This document shows positions 14,928-21,487 of a stretch of DNA of 29,937 nucleotides, in pieces. The notes under the pieces were generated by a model. That model made no database searches, had not been told where the DNA came from, and worked only from the letters and a program-made list of their open reading frames with translations. Position numbers and translations under genes: made by a program. Position 1 is the stretch's first letter; the number at the start of each line of letters is the position of its first letter. Origin of the DNA: JBAZYZ01 sp964366065 (lineage in GTDB: Bacteria > Patescibacteriota > Minisyncoccia > Phycocordibacterales > VMEP01); NCBI GenBank assembly GCA_964366065.1, contig CAYISF010000002.1, positions 1-29,937 on the forward strand, in the 5' to 3' direction.

Positions 14928-15240
14928 CCCGTTAGTAGAATTTCAATTTGTTAAATCTTTCGACTTTTTAAAAATTCTTGTAACCTAATTTTTAGCAACC
15001 TTCTGCCTTGTGTTGTTTTTAGATAACCTTCTCGTCTCTTGGCGTCACTCTTGTTCAAACAGGTCTCGTAGTAAATGATTTTCCATGGCCTATACCGCCT
15101 TGTCGAAAGATTTAACCCTTGATTATGTTCTACAATTCTCTTCTTTAAATCATCGGTATAGCCAATATAAAGGTCTTTATCTTTCTTGCTTTGTAAAACG
15201 TAAGTATAGAACATAATCGAACTGAAATTCACTACGGGAT
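14926..15240. mobile_element. Candidate GIY-YIG element bounded by asymmetric inverted repeats
   Basis: Left end 14926-14945 (ATCCCGTTAGTAGAATTTCA) and right end 15223-15240 (TGAAATTCACTACGGGAT) pair over their whole length except for two single extra bases on the left. Between them lies one gene, the GIY-YIG protein, with 5 nt to one end and 8 nt to the other. The ends resemble those of the non-coding element at 3167-3296. No target duplication is evident, and mobility is inference. Confidence 0.5.
14951..15214 (-). CDS. Small GIY-YIG nuclease-domain protein (UPF0213/YhbQ-like)
   Basis: 87 aa, essentially one GIY-YIG domain: FYTYVLQSKKDKDLYIGYTD contains the YVL and YIG strands; the catalytic Arg is in DDLKKRIVEHN; a C-terminal helix with Glu follows (YYETCLNKSDAKRREGYL). 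Stand-alone members are nicking or structure-specific nucleases of unclear role and are multi-copy in many CPR genomes. ATG 15214 is preferred; in-frame codons further upstream come from the inverted repeats. It lies upstream of ftsK on the same strand (stop to ftsK start, 23 nt) and could be transcribed with it. A minus-strand TATAAT at 15319-15314 is a candidate -10. Confidence 0.85.
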   Translation of the reverse strand: MFYTYVLQSKKDKDLYIGYTDDLKKRIVEHNQGLNLSTRRYRPWKIIYYETCLNKSDAKRREGYLKTTQGRRLLKIRLQEFLKSRKI

Positions 15241-15244
15241 TAGT

Positions 15245-15305
15245 CCGGTAGTGAATTTGGCGATTACTTTTGCGCTTTTGGCGCATCGTCAAATTCTACT
15301 ACCGG
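15245..15305. repeat. Asymmetric hairpin (TAGTGA/TAGTAGA family) adjacent to the GIY-YIG element
   Basis: CCGGTAGTGAATTTGGCGAT (15245-15264) pairs with ATCGTCAAATTCTACTACCGG (15285-15305, 21 nt: ATCGTCAAATTCTACTACCG then G), with one extra base in each of two places. The apex is TGCGC-TTTTG-GCGCA. It begins 4 nt after the right end of the GIY-YIG element, so two family members are in tandem. Confidence 0.75.
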
Positions 15306-15362
15306 ATTTTTAAAATTATAACATAAGCATAGTCCATAAAGTTTATAAAGTCCTTACAATAT

Positions 15363-15434
15363 ACGAAGTAACGAATAAACTACGAATGACTACGAATTTA
15401 TTCGTAACAATTCGTAACTAATTCGTTATTTCGT
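15363..15434. promoter_or_regulatory. Symmetric 4+4 ACGAAT operator-like array
   Basis: Sites ACGAAG 15363, ACGAAT 15371, 15382, 15392, then ATTCGT 15400, 15410, 15421 and TTTCGT 15429. Spacers read 2, 5, 4, centre 2, 4, 5, 2, so every site has an exact mirror partner about the axis at 15398.5, while the spacer bases themselves are not complementary. It ends 15 nt before the -35 box of the downstream gene. The most likely role is a binding array for a multimeric regulator; a cruciform is the alternative. Confidence 0.7.
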
Positions 15435-15449
15435 AACTCATATGAACTT

Positions 15450-15477
15450 TTGACTTTGTTTTTGTCCCATATATAAT
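15450..15477 (+). promoter_or_regulatory. Promoter of the winged-helix gene
   Basis: TTGACT at 15450-15455, 16-nt spacer, TATAAT at 15472-15477. The -10 overlaps the first in-frame ATG (15476), which therefore cannot be on the message. This argues for the start at 15512. Confidence 0.65.
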
Positions 15478-15511
15478 GGACACACTTAAGGTAAAATCTT
15501 TAAAGGACAAT

Positions 15512-16399
15512 ATGGAAAAGGAAAAGGACACATCGCAAAATAATCTTGGCCATAAAGGACAAAACATACCCTTGGAACAGGGAAAATCTTCATTGCCCGC
15601 CCCTGAATATTTTCGGGAGAATAAGGCCGAAACTGTTAAATCCGGCGGGATAGGTATTTCAATTGCCAGAGCGGAAAAGATTGTTGCGGCAACCTATATG
15701 GTCACAAGTTTTTTGCCGGATTCGGATTCCCTTAAAGCCGAAATACGCGGGCGAAGCACGAATCTTCTTTCGGATTTTTATTCCTCACGGACAGCATCTT
15801 TTTATGAACGGGCCATTCATTACGAAAAGATTGCCGGCGCCACCCGCGATATAATCGGATTTCTCTTTATCGCTTTTTCGGTAAATTTCGTTTCCGAAAT
15901 GAACTATTCAATATTAAAAAAGGAGTATGAATTATTGGCCGAAAAGCTTGAGTTCTCGGATGAATTACGAACTATCCGCAGAAATACCCGTCCGCTGACA
16001 AATGACTTTTTTACTGCCGATGAAGAAGGATTTTCTTTGTTTTCTGACGCGGGCACCGGCAATAAAAATAAGGATATTTATAAAGGACAAGATAATATAA
16101 AGGACAAAGAAAACGACATACCGTCCTTTATAAAAAAAGAGCAGAAATTTTCTATAAAGACACTTAAGGACAATGGTTATAAGAAAAAAGATATTTTTTC
16201 AACCGACTTAAAGAATGAGAGAAAAGATAATATTTTGAAGATTATCAGAAAAAAAGGTGATGTTACCATAAAGGACATTTCGTCGGTGATTTCTGGGTGT
16301 AGCGAGAAAACCATCCAACGAGAGCTTTTGGTTCTCGTTTCTCTCGGTGTCCTTAAGAAAGAAGGAGAAAAGCGCTGGAGTAAGTATTCTCTGGTCTAG
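15512..16399 (+). CDS. CPR hypothetical protein with C-terminal winged helix
   Basis: 295 aa from ATG 15512, chosen because the promoter -10 covers the earlier ATG and because AAAGGA lies 5 nt upstream. Residues ~50-155 form a helical domain (SIARAEKIVAATYMVTSFLP, LKAEIRGRSTNLLSDFYSSR, ATRDIIGFLFIAFSVNFVSE). This pattern recurs in uncharacterised CPR proteins; I know no function. A low-complexity Lys/Asp/Asn linker follows. The last ~65 residues are a DeoR-like winged helix: KNERKDNILKIIRKKG, VTIKDISSVISGCSEKTIQR, ELLVLVSLGVLKKEG. Likely a DNA-binding regulator, possibly autoregulatory. The nucleotide motif AAGGACA recurs throughout the gene in several frames. Confidence 0.75.
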   Translation: MEKEKDTSQNNLGHKGQNIPLEQGKSSLPAPEYFRENKAETVKSGGIGISIARAEKIVAATYMVTSFLPDSDSLKAEIRGRSTNLLSDFYSSRTASFYERAIHYEKIAGATRDIIGFLFIAFSVNFVSEMNYSILKKEYELLAEKLEFSDELRTIRRNTRPLTNDFFTADEEGFSLFSDAGTGNKNKDIYKGQDNIKDKENDIPSFIKKEQKFSIKTLKDNGYKKKDIFSTDLKNERKDNILKIIRKKGDVTIKDISSVISGCSEKTIQRELLVLVSLGVLKKEGEKRWSKYSLV

Positions 16400-16521
16400 G
16401 AGCCGGCTGGTGGCTGATAAAGTAGTCGGCAGAGGAAGTGGTATTTGCTCCCAATTTGATTAAAAACTAGGGTTTTAGCTGAGAGCGGAAAAAGATTAAT
16501 TATTACTACATTACTATTTCA

Positions 16522-16658
16522 CCTTGTCAAATAAGGATTTATTGACCCCAGTAGTAGAGCAAAGCTCACTACGGGGTCAATCCGGTAGTGATTTTGGCAA
16601 GGCGCGAAGCGTGTAGGCCACGACTGTGGCCTACTTTGTCAAAATCTACTATCCGGAT
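16522..16658. repeat. Pair of asymmetric hairpins with overlapping, mutually exclusive pairings
   Basis: Hairpin e: 16541-16560 (ATTGACCCCAGTAGTAGAGC) with 16564-16581 (GCTCACTACGGGGTCAAT). Hairpin f: 16580-16600 (begins ATCCGGTAGTGATTTTGGCA) with 16635-16658 (ends ATCTACTATCCGGAT) and apex GTAGGCCAC-GACT-GTGGCCTAC. The left arm of f can instead pair with CCTTGTCAAATAAGGATT just left of e, extending e. Both belong to the TAGTGA/TAGTAGA family. They lie downstream of the winged-helix gene and 450 nt upstream of the surface-protein gene. Confidence 0.7.
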
Positions 16659-17117
16659 TGACTTGAGTCCCCATTTTGTCTAAAATGGAAGCACGATAAC
16701 TAGAAAGCAAAAATGGCTTAAATAAAGCCCTTTTTAGTTATCCACAACAATATTGCGGTATCTAGCCGCAAATGTACTATAATAGGCAATAGGTTTCGGT
16801 GAGTGCCATCGCATTTGCCGATAAGTGTGTTAGCTCATAGTATATTGCGGCAAAGGATGAACGGATGACGTTCGTTGAAAATTACATAGCAGATAAATAG
16901 CAGAAAAATTACGGTAACATTTGTATTGGTGCCAATGCCAGATTAAGGCACGTTTAATTCTTGATAACTAACCCAATTAGGTCTTAAAAAAATCTTTTGG
17001 GATTGAGTAATAATCGCACGAAACATATTAGCGACGTCGAACCTAATTTATTCGTGCATCGTGATTCTCGCTCTATGGATTTTCCGTAAGTGAGGATTAT
17101 TAGTTTAGAAGTAATTT
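16659..17117 (+). promoter_or_regulatory. Promoter and ~270-nt leader of the surface-protein gene
   Basis: TTGCCG at 16815-16820, 17-nt spacer, TAGTAT at 16838-16843 is the best promoter; TTGCGG 16753 with TATAAT 16778-16783 (19-nt spacer) is an alternative. Either leaves a long untranslated leader up to ATG 17118, with no reading frame I can support. Long leaders are common for S-layer genes, where they stabilise mRNA. A perfect DnaA-box word TTATCCACA occurs at 16738-16746 but alone is not significant. No known RNA family was recognised in the leader. Confidence 0.45.
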
Positions 17118-20100
17118 ATGAGTAAAACTTTAAGAAATAATTTTGCTCTCGCGGCAGTTGCCATCCTTGGCATCGCTCTCGTAGCGGTGTTGGTAGGAAT
17201 AACAACGGCAGTGATTGCAAACGCAGCTACCTACAACTTCACGCAAAACTTGAAGATGGGTATGTCCGGCTCTGATGTCATGCAACTTCAGCAAATGCTG
17301 AACATGAGCGCTGACACGCAAGTGTCGGCATCAGGCGCGGGTTCTCCCGGAAGTGAAACGTCGTACTTCGGTTCTTTAACCAAGGCGGCAGTCATTAAGT
17401 GGCAGGAGAAAAATGCGGCTGCTGTTTTGACTCCGGTAGGTTTGTCAACCGGAACCGGTTACTTTGGTCCTTCATCTCGCGCTTTCGCGAACGGTGTAGC
17501 AACAACAGGAGGAACGGTTTCAACTGTCTCCGGTTGTACATCCACGGTGGGTTACAGCCCGACCACCGGCCAGAAGTGCGACAGCGGAGTGTCCACAGTC
17601 CCGACAACGGGCGGCGCGCTCTCAGTTGCAGCGGCGTCACAGCCGGGAAACGGCTTGTTCGTTCAAAACGCGGCTAGAGCTCCTTTCACCAGAGTGACTT
17701 TCACTGCCGGCGCAAATGACGTCACAGTGAGTGGCATCACGGTTGAAAGAGTCGGCGCGGCGGTTGACTCTGTTATCGCCGGTATCGTCCTATTGGATGA
17801 AAACGGCATACAGCTCGGCATCGCCAAGACATTGAATTCAAATCATCAGACCACGGTCGGCGACCCGTTTGTCGTCAAGGCGGGAACATCCCGCACCATG
17901 ACCATCGCGGGCAACGCGGCGGCAGCGCTTACGAATTACGCCGGCCAGGTTGTGGCACTTCAGGTTAACGCGGTCAACACCAGCGGCACGGTTTCCGGTT
18001 CGCTTCCGATTGTCGGGGCGTATCACACCGTGAACGCATCGCTTACGATTGGTACGGCTCAAATGGCCATTTCGTCATATGACCCGAGCACTGCTCAAAC
18101 AGGCGTAAGCATCGGTACGACCAATTATCGTTTCGCCGGCGTCCGCATCACCGCGGGCTCATCGGAACAGACCCGCGTGAAATCAATTCGCTGGAACCAG
18201 ACCGGTTCGGCGGGTTCGGGAGACCTGGTCAATGTCATGACCTATGTTGACGGTACGGCTTATCCGACGACAGTGTCCTCGGACGGCAAGTATTACACGG
18301 CGGTCTTCGGTTCAGGCATTGTCATTGACAAAGGCCTTTCCAAGGATTTCTACGTTCAGGGCGACATAGTCGGCACCAGCGCGGCCAGTAGAACCATAGA
18401 GATGGATATTTACAAGGCCACGGATGTCAACGTAACGGGCGAGACCTACGGCTACGGCATTACGCCTACAGCCCCGACTACGGCAACTGCCAACACTAAC
18501 TCTCAATTCACGACAGGTACGCCGTTCTACAGTGCCTCTGTCATCACAGCGTCTGCGGGCTCGGCGACTTCCATTCAGAAGTCAATCAGTGTCGCGGCTC
18601 AAAATATAGCCGTGAATGTTCCCAATCAGGTGCTCGGCGGATTTGATGTTGATTTCAAAGGCGAGCCGATTTCGGTCGCGTCTTTGCCTATCACCATCGC
18701 TACGACAACATGGGGGACGGGTACTCAACTTACCAACGTCTCCATTTACGGACCTAACGGAAATGTAGTTGCCGGTCCGAAAGACGGGGACAATAGTCTT
18801 ACTTCCGGCCAGACATATACCTTCACGGACACGATAACCTTCCCAATCGGCAAGGGTACTTACACCATTAAAGGTAAAATCCCGTCCGGCGTTTCAAACG
18901 GCGCTACGGTTATTGTTTCAACCACGCCTTCAAGCTGGTCCAGCATAACCGGTCAGACGACAGGTAATACTATTGCCTTCACGACTGGCAACTTCGCCAT
19001 GAACACCATGACAGTAAGGGCGGCTTCGCTCGAGGTTACGCTTTCGGCTAGCCCGGCGGCTTCAACGATTGTCTCGGGAAGCCAAGGGGTCACGATGGCA
19101 AACTACGTGTTTGACGCGTCGCAATCCGGTGAAGACGTGCGCTTCTCATCTGTCGCGCTCACCATTACAGGCACGGCGGCGAACTTGACCACCTGCCAGA
19201 TATGGGACGGCGCTGCCGCTTTGAACACCGGTTCAAACGTGATAGCAACCGCGAATCCGATGACATTCACCTTTGACTCATCGCTCACAGTAGCCAAGGG
19301 CACGGTGAAGACATTGGCGCTAAAATGTAACATCGTTTCAACCGGTACCGGTACCCACCTGTGGGGTATTACCACCACCGCCACCAACCCGACAGTGACA
19401 GGCGTGACATCATCGGCAAGCGTTACGCCAACCGTCGGTTCAACCGGCGCGGTCGGCACGGTTACCGGCCAGACATTGACGTTGAGCACGACAGGCGGTA
19501 CGCTTGTTGCTTCTCAGCACGCCACATCCCCGACCTACGCGGTAGTCGCGGCAGGTTCCACGGGTAATATTGTCGGTGTCGTCAATCTCAAGTCCACGAA
19601 CGAAAATATCAATCTGACTAAGCTTGGTCTTTTGCTCACGGGCAACTTGGGAGACGTCGGTAATGTGAACGTTTACGACGGCTCTACCCTGGTAGGCAAT
19701 GCCACATTTACGGGCAATAACGGAAACGCGACTTCAACGTTCGCGACCCCCGTTGTTATCGTAAACGGCGTTGATAAGCAGTTGACTCTAAAGGCGGACT
19801 TCGGCGTCATTGGCTTTAACCAGCCGGGCACACCAGGTCGTCTTGTAAAAGTTGACTTCGCTTCGGCTGAAGGCACGGGCGTCAGTTCTGGATTGACGAT
19901 TAACGGCACCGGTTCTACCGGTTTCGCCGGTTCCCGTCTCCAGAAGACCTACCCGGTCATCACTTACTCAACGGTTAGCGGAGTAGCCCAGAACGGTTCT
20001 AACGACCTCTTGGTCGTGAACGTTGCGGCTAACACCTCCGGAGACGTAACGATGAACAAACTGACCTTCACGCTTTCTACGACAACGGTTGCGACCTTGA

Positions 20101-20561
20101 CGGCAGCTGGTGGCTTCACCTTTACCGGTCCAAACGGTAACGTCGGAAGCTCCACGCCTAAGTTAAGCAACACGACCGCGGCTGCTCCGGACATCTATGT
20201 GTACTTTGACTCCAACTCCAACACCAACGACAGAACGATTGGTGCCGGAACTAGCAAGTCGTACACATTGCGTTACACCAACCTGTCTTTGACCGGTACG
20301 AATACGACCGGTTCAGTCAGCGTTGGTTTGAAAGCGGACACTGCTTATCCGACATTCCCGGGTTCCTATCTTATGGGCTCGACATCGGTGGCAGTAAGTC
20401 CTATTTCCGATCTGATGGCCTCGAGCATTATCTGGTCACCAAACTCGACGTCCACAGCGACGACGACGCTTGAGGACTGGACGAACGGTTACGGTTTGGG
20501 CGGATGTTTCGCTCTCTCCGGTCTCGGCCAGAATTGTACAGCTCGTACGATTGCCAAGTAA
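17118..20561 (+). CDS. S-layer-like surface protein with N-terminal peptidoglycan-binding domain
   Basis: 1147 aa. Residues 1-36 form a signal peptide or anchor (ALAAVAILGIALVAVLVGIT...IANA). Residues ~40-125 are a PG_binding_1 domain: NLKMGMSGSDVMQLQQMLN, YFGSLTKAAVIKWQEKN, GYFGPSSRAF. A Cys pair follows in SGCTSTVGYSPTTGQKCDSG. The remaining ~990 residues are Thr/Ser/Gly/Val-rich beta repeats (RVTFTAGANDVTVSGITVER, FDASQSGEDVRFSSVALTIT, TKLGLLLTGNLGDVGNVNVY), low in Lys and Cys. It ends GGCFALSGLGQNCTARTIAK. This is the typical architecture of presumed CPR S-layer proteins. The codon third positions are notably C/G-rich compared with neighbouring genes, suggesting high expression. The start has no Shine-Dalgarno site. 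Confidence 0.8.
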   Translation: MSKTLRNNFALAAVAILGIALVAVLVGITTAVIANAATYNFTQNLKMGMSGSDVMQLQQMLNMSADTQVSASGAGSPGSETSYFGSLTKAAVIKWQEKNAAAVLTPVGLSTGTGYFGPSSRAFANGVATTGGTVSTVSGCTSTVGYSPTTGQKCDSGVSTVPTTGGALSVAAASQPGNGLFVQNAARAPFTRVTFTAGANDVTVSGITVERVGAAVDSVIAGIVLLDENGIQLGIAKTLNSNHQTTVGDPFVVKAGTSRTMTIAGNAAAALTNYAGQVVALQVNAVNTSGTVSGSLPIVGAYHTVNASLTIGTAQMAISSYDPSTAQTGVSIGTTNYRFAGVRITAGSSEQTRVKSIRWNQTGSAGSGDLVNVMTYVDGTAYPTTVSSDGKYYTAVFGSGIVIDKGLSKDFYVQGDIVGTSAASRTIEMDIYKATDVNVTGETYGYGITPTAPTTATANTNSQFTTGTPFYSASVITASAGSATSIQKSISVAAQNIAVNVPNQVLGGFDVDFKGEPISVASLPITIATTTWGTGTQLTNVSIYGPNGNVVAGPKDGDNSLTSGQTYTFTDTITFPIGKGTYTIKGKIPSGVSNGATVIVSTTPSSWSSITGQTTGNTIAFTTGNFAMNTMTVRAASLEVTLSASPAASTIVSGSQGVTMANYVFDASQSGEDVRFSSVALTITGTAANLTTCQIWDGAAALNTGSNVIATANPMTFTFDSSLTVAKGTVKTLALKCNIVSTGTGTHLWGITTTATNPTVTGVTSSASVTPTVGSTGAVGTVTGQTLTLSTTGGTLVASQHATSPTYAVVAAGSTGNIVGVVNLKSTNENINLTKLGLLLTGNLGDVGNVNVYDGSTLVGNATFTGNNGNATSTFATPVVIVNGVDKQLTLKADFGVIGFNQPGTPGRLVKVDFASAEGTGVSSGLTINGTGSTGFAGSRLQKTYPVITYSTVSGVAQNGSNDLLVVNVAANTSGDVTMNKLTFTLSTTTVATLTAAGGFTFTGPNGNVGSSTPKLSNTTAAAPDIYVYFDSNSNTNDRTIGAGTSKSYTLRYTNLSLTGTNTTGSVSVGLKADTAYPTFPGSYLMGSTSVAVSPISDLMASSIIWSPNSTSTATTTLEDWTNGYGLGGCFALSGLGQNCTARTIAK

Positions 20562-20565
20562 ATAA

Positions 20566-20590
20566 TTATCCAAGGGCTCCCCTTGGATAA
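20566..20590. repeat. REP-like hairpin R1
   Basis: TTATCCAAGGG-CTC-CCCTTGGATAA, a perfect 11-bp stem, 5 nt after the stop of the surface-protein gene. Core CCAAGGGCTCCCCTTGG (20570-20586) is shared with R2-R4. Confidence 0.85.
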
Positions 20591-20660
20591 CGGATCAAAG
20601 TTCTCAGCTTCTTGTGATTCGGATTCTGATTCAGAAATGATTTAGTTCCGAATAGCTGCC

Positions 20661-20697
20661 AAAACCCCACCCTCTTAATTGAGAGTGGGGTTTTTGG
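20661..20697. terminator. Terminator of the surface-protein gene
   Basis: AAAACCCCACCCTC (from 20661), loop around TTAATT, GAGAGTGGGG then TTTTT (20691-20695). It is symmetric enough to work in both directions. Confidence 0.8.
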
Positions 20698-20705
20698 TTT
20701 GCCCC

Positions 20706-20728
20706 TTTCCAAGGGGAGCCCTTGGAAA
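20706..20728. repeat. REP-like hairpin R2 (inverted orientation), supplies the RAYT -35
   Basis: TTTCCAAGGG-GAG-CCCTTGGAAA. The core 20709-20725 is the reverse complement of R1. Its right arm contains TTGG of the TTGGAA -35 box of the transposase gene. Confidence 0.8.
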
Positions 20729-20750
20729 TAAAATATGCTTGTTATATAAT
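20722..20750 (+). promoter_or_regulatory. Promoter of the RAYT transposase gene
   Basis: TTGGAA at 20722-20727, 17-nt spacer, TATAAT at 20745-20750. A start 7 nt downstream is the A of the ATG at 20757, so the mRNA is probably leaderless. Confidence 0.6.
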
Positions 20751-20756
20751 GGTTTT

Positions 20757-21416
20757 ATGGAAAGAAAATTTAATTTCTCCGTGGGTGAGTTTTATCACAT
20801 CTATAATCGTGGTAACAATAAATCAATCATCTTTTTAGATAATACTGACAGGAAACGTTTTCAGAAACTTTTGTTTGTGTGCAATAACACAAGACCCATG
20901 GTCTTCAAAACAATCCAAGGGCTCCCCTTGGATAAAATAAAAAGAGAGGAAACGCTGGTTTCTATAGGGGCATACTGTCCTATGCCCAATCATTTCCATT
21001 TGCTTTTATACGAGAAAAAAGAAGGCGGTATCAGCATGTTTATGGAAAAACTTCTTACTGCTTATTCTATGTATTTTAACAAGAAGAATAGTAGGACAGG
21101 AAAGTTATTTGAGGGGGTTTTTAAGGCGACCCACGCGAACAATGATAGATATCTTAAGTATCTTTTTTCATATATCCACCTTAATCCGATAAAAATTATT
21201 GACCCGCATTGGAAAGAAAACGGCATTTCTGACCGCGGAAAAGCGCAAAAATATCTTGAGAACTATCCTTACTCAAGCTATCTTGACTATTTGGGTCGTG
21301 TACGAGGGGAAAATTTGATTTTGAACAAGGAAGCTTTTCCGGAATATTTTGAAAGTTTTAAAGAATTTGAACAGTTCATTGACGATTGGATGTCATTTAA
21401 AAACGATGAAGAATAA
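20757..21416 (+). CDS. REP-associated tyrosine transposase (RAYT, Y1/HUH family)
   Basis: 219 aa. N-terminal FYHIYNRGNNKSIIFLDNTD and the HUH metal motif in MPNHFHLLLY (His79/His81) identify a Y1 transposase of the TnpA_REP branch. The catalytic tyrosine lies in the helix DRYLKYLFSYIHLNPIK (~residues 130-147), followed by the typical YPYSSYLDYLG C-terminus. RAYTs nick and rejoin single-stranded REP hairpins. Four CCAAGGGCTCCCCTTGG hairpins surround or lie within this gene, including one that encodes residues ~53-59. ATG 20757 is preferred over an upstream frame that would translate hairpin R2. The catalytic residues look intact. Confidence 0.92.
   Translation: MERKFNFSVGEFYHIYNRGNNKSIIFLDNTDRKRFQKLLFVCNNTRPMVFKTIQGLPLDKIKREETLVSIGAYCPMPNHFHLLLYEKKEGGISMFMEKLLTAYSMYFNKKNSRTGKLFEGVFKATHANNDRYLKYLFSYIHLNPIKIIDPHWKENGISDRGKAQKYLENYPYSSYLDYLGRVRGENLILNKEAFPEYFESFKEFEQFIDDWMSFKNDEE
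20913..20933. repeat. REP-like hairpin R3 inside the transposase coding sequence
   Basis: Core CCAAGGGCTCCCCTTGG at 20915-20931, flanked AT/AT, encoding part of TIQGLPLDK between the N-terminal strand and the HUH motif. The frame stays open. Confidence 0.85.
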
Positions 21417-21425
21417 TGGTAAAAT

Positions 21426-21448
21426 TTTCCAAGGGCTCCCCTTGAAAA
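21426..21448. repeat. REP-like hairpin R4, downstream of the transposase
   Basis: TTTTCCAAGGG-CTC-CCCTTGAAAAA, the same core with one G lost near the right end. It starts 10 nt after the transposase stop, so R1/R2 and R4 bracket the gene. Confidence 0.8.
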
Positions 21449-21452
21449 AGAA

Positions 21453-21480
21453 TTGCCTAAAATTCATGATTTGCTAACAT
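21453..21480 (+). promoter_or_regulatory. Promoter of the TPR gene
   Basis: TTGCCT at 21453-21458, 16-nt spacer, TAACAT at 21475-21480. The predicted start falls at about 21488, the A of the ATG, again suggesting a leaderless message. Confidence 0.45.
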
Positions 21481-21487
21481 AGCGGGT

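Noticed and set aside
16738..16746. DnaA box TTATCCACA as a sign of an origin
   Set aside because: Only one perfect copy was seen. A given 9-mer is expected about 0.2 times in both strands of 30 kb, and there is no dnaA/dnaN gene or unwinding element with it.
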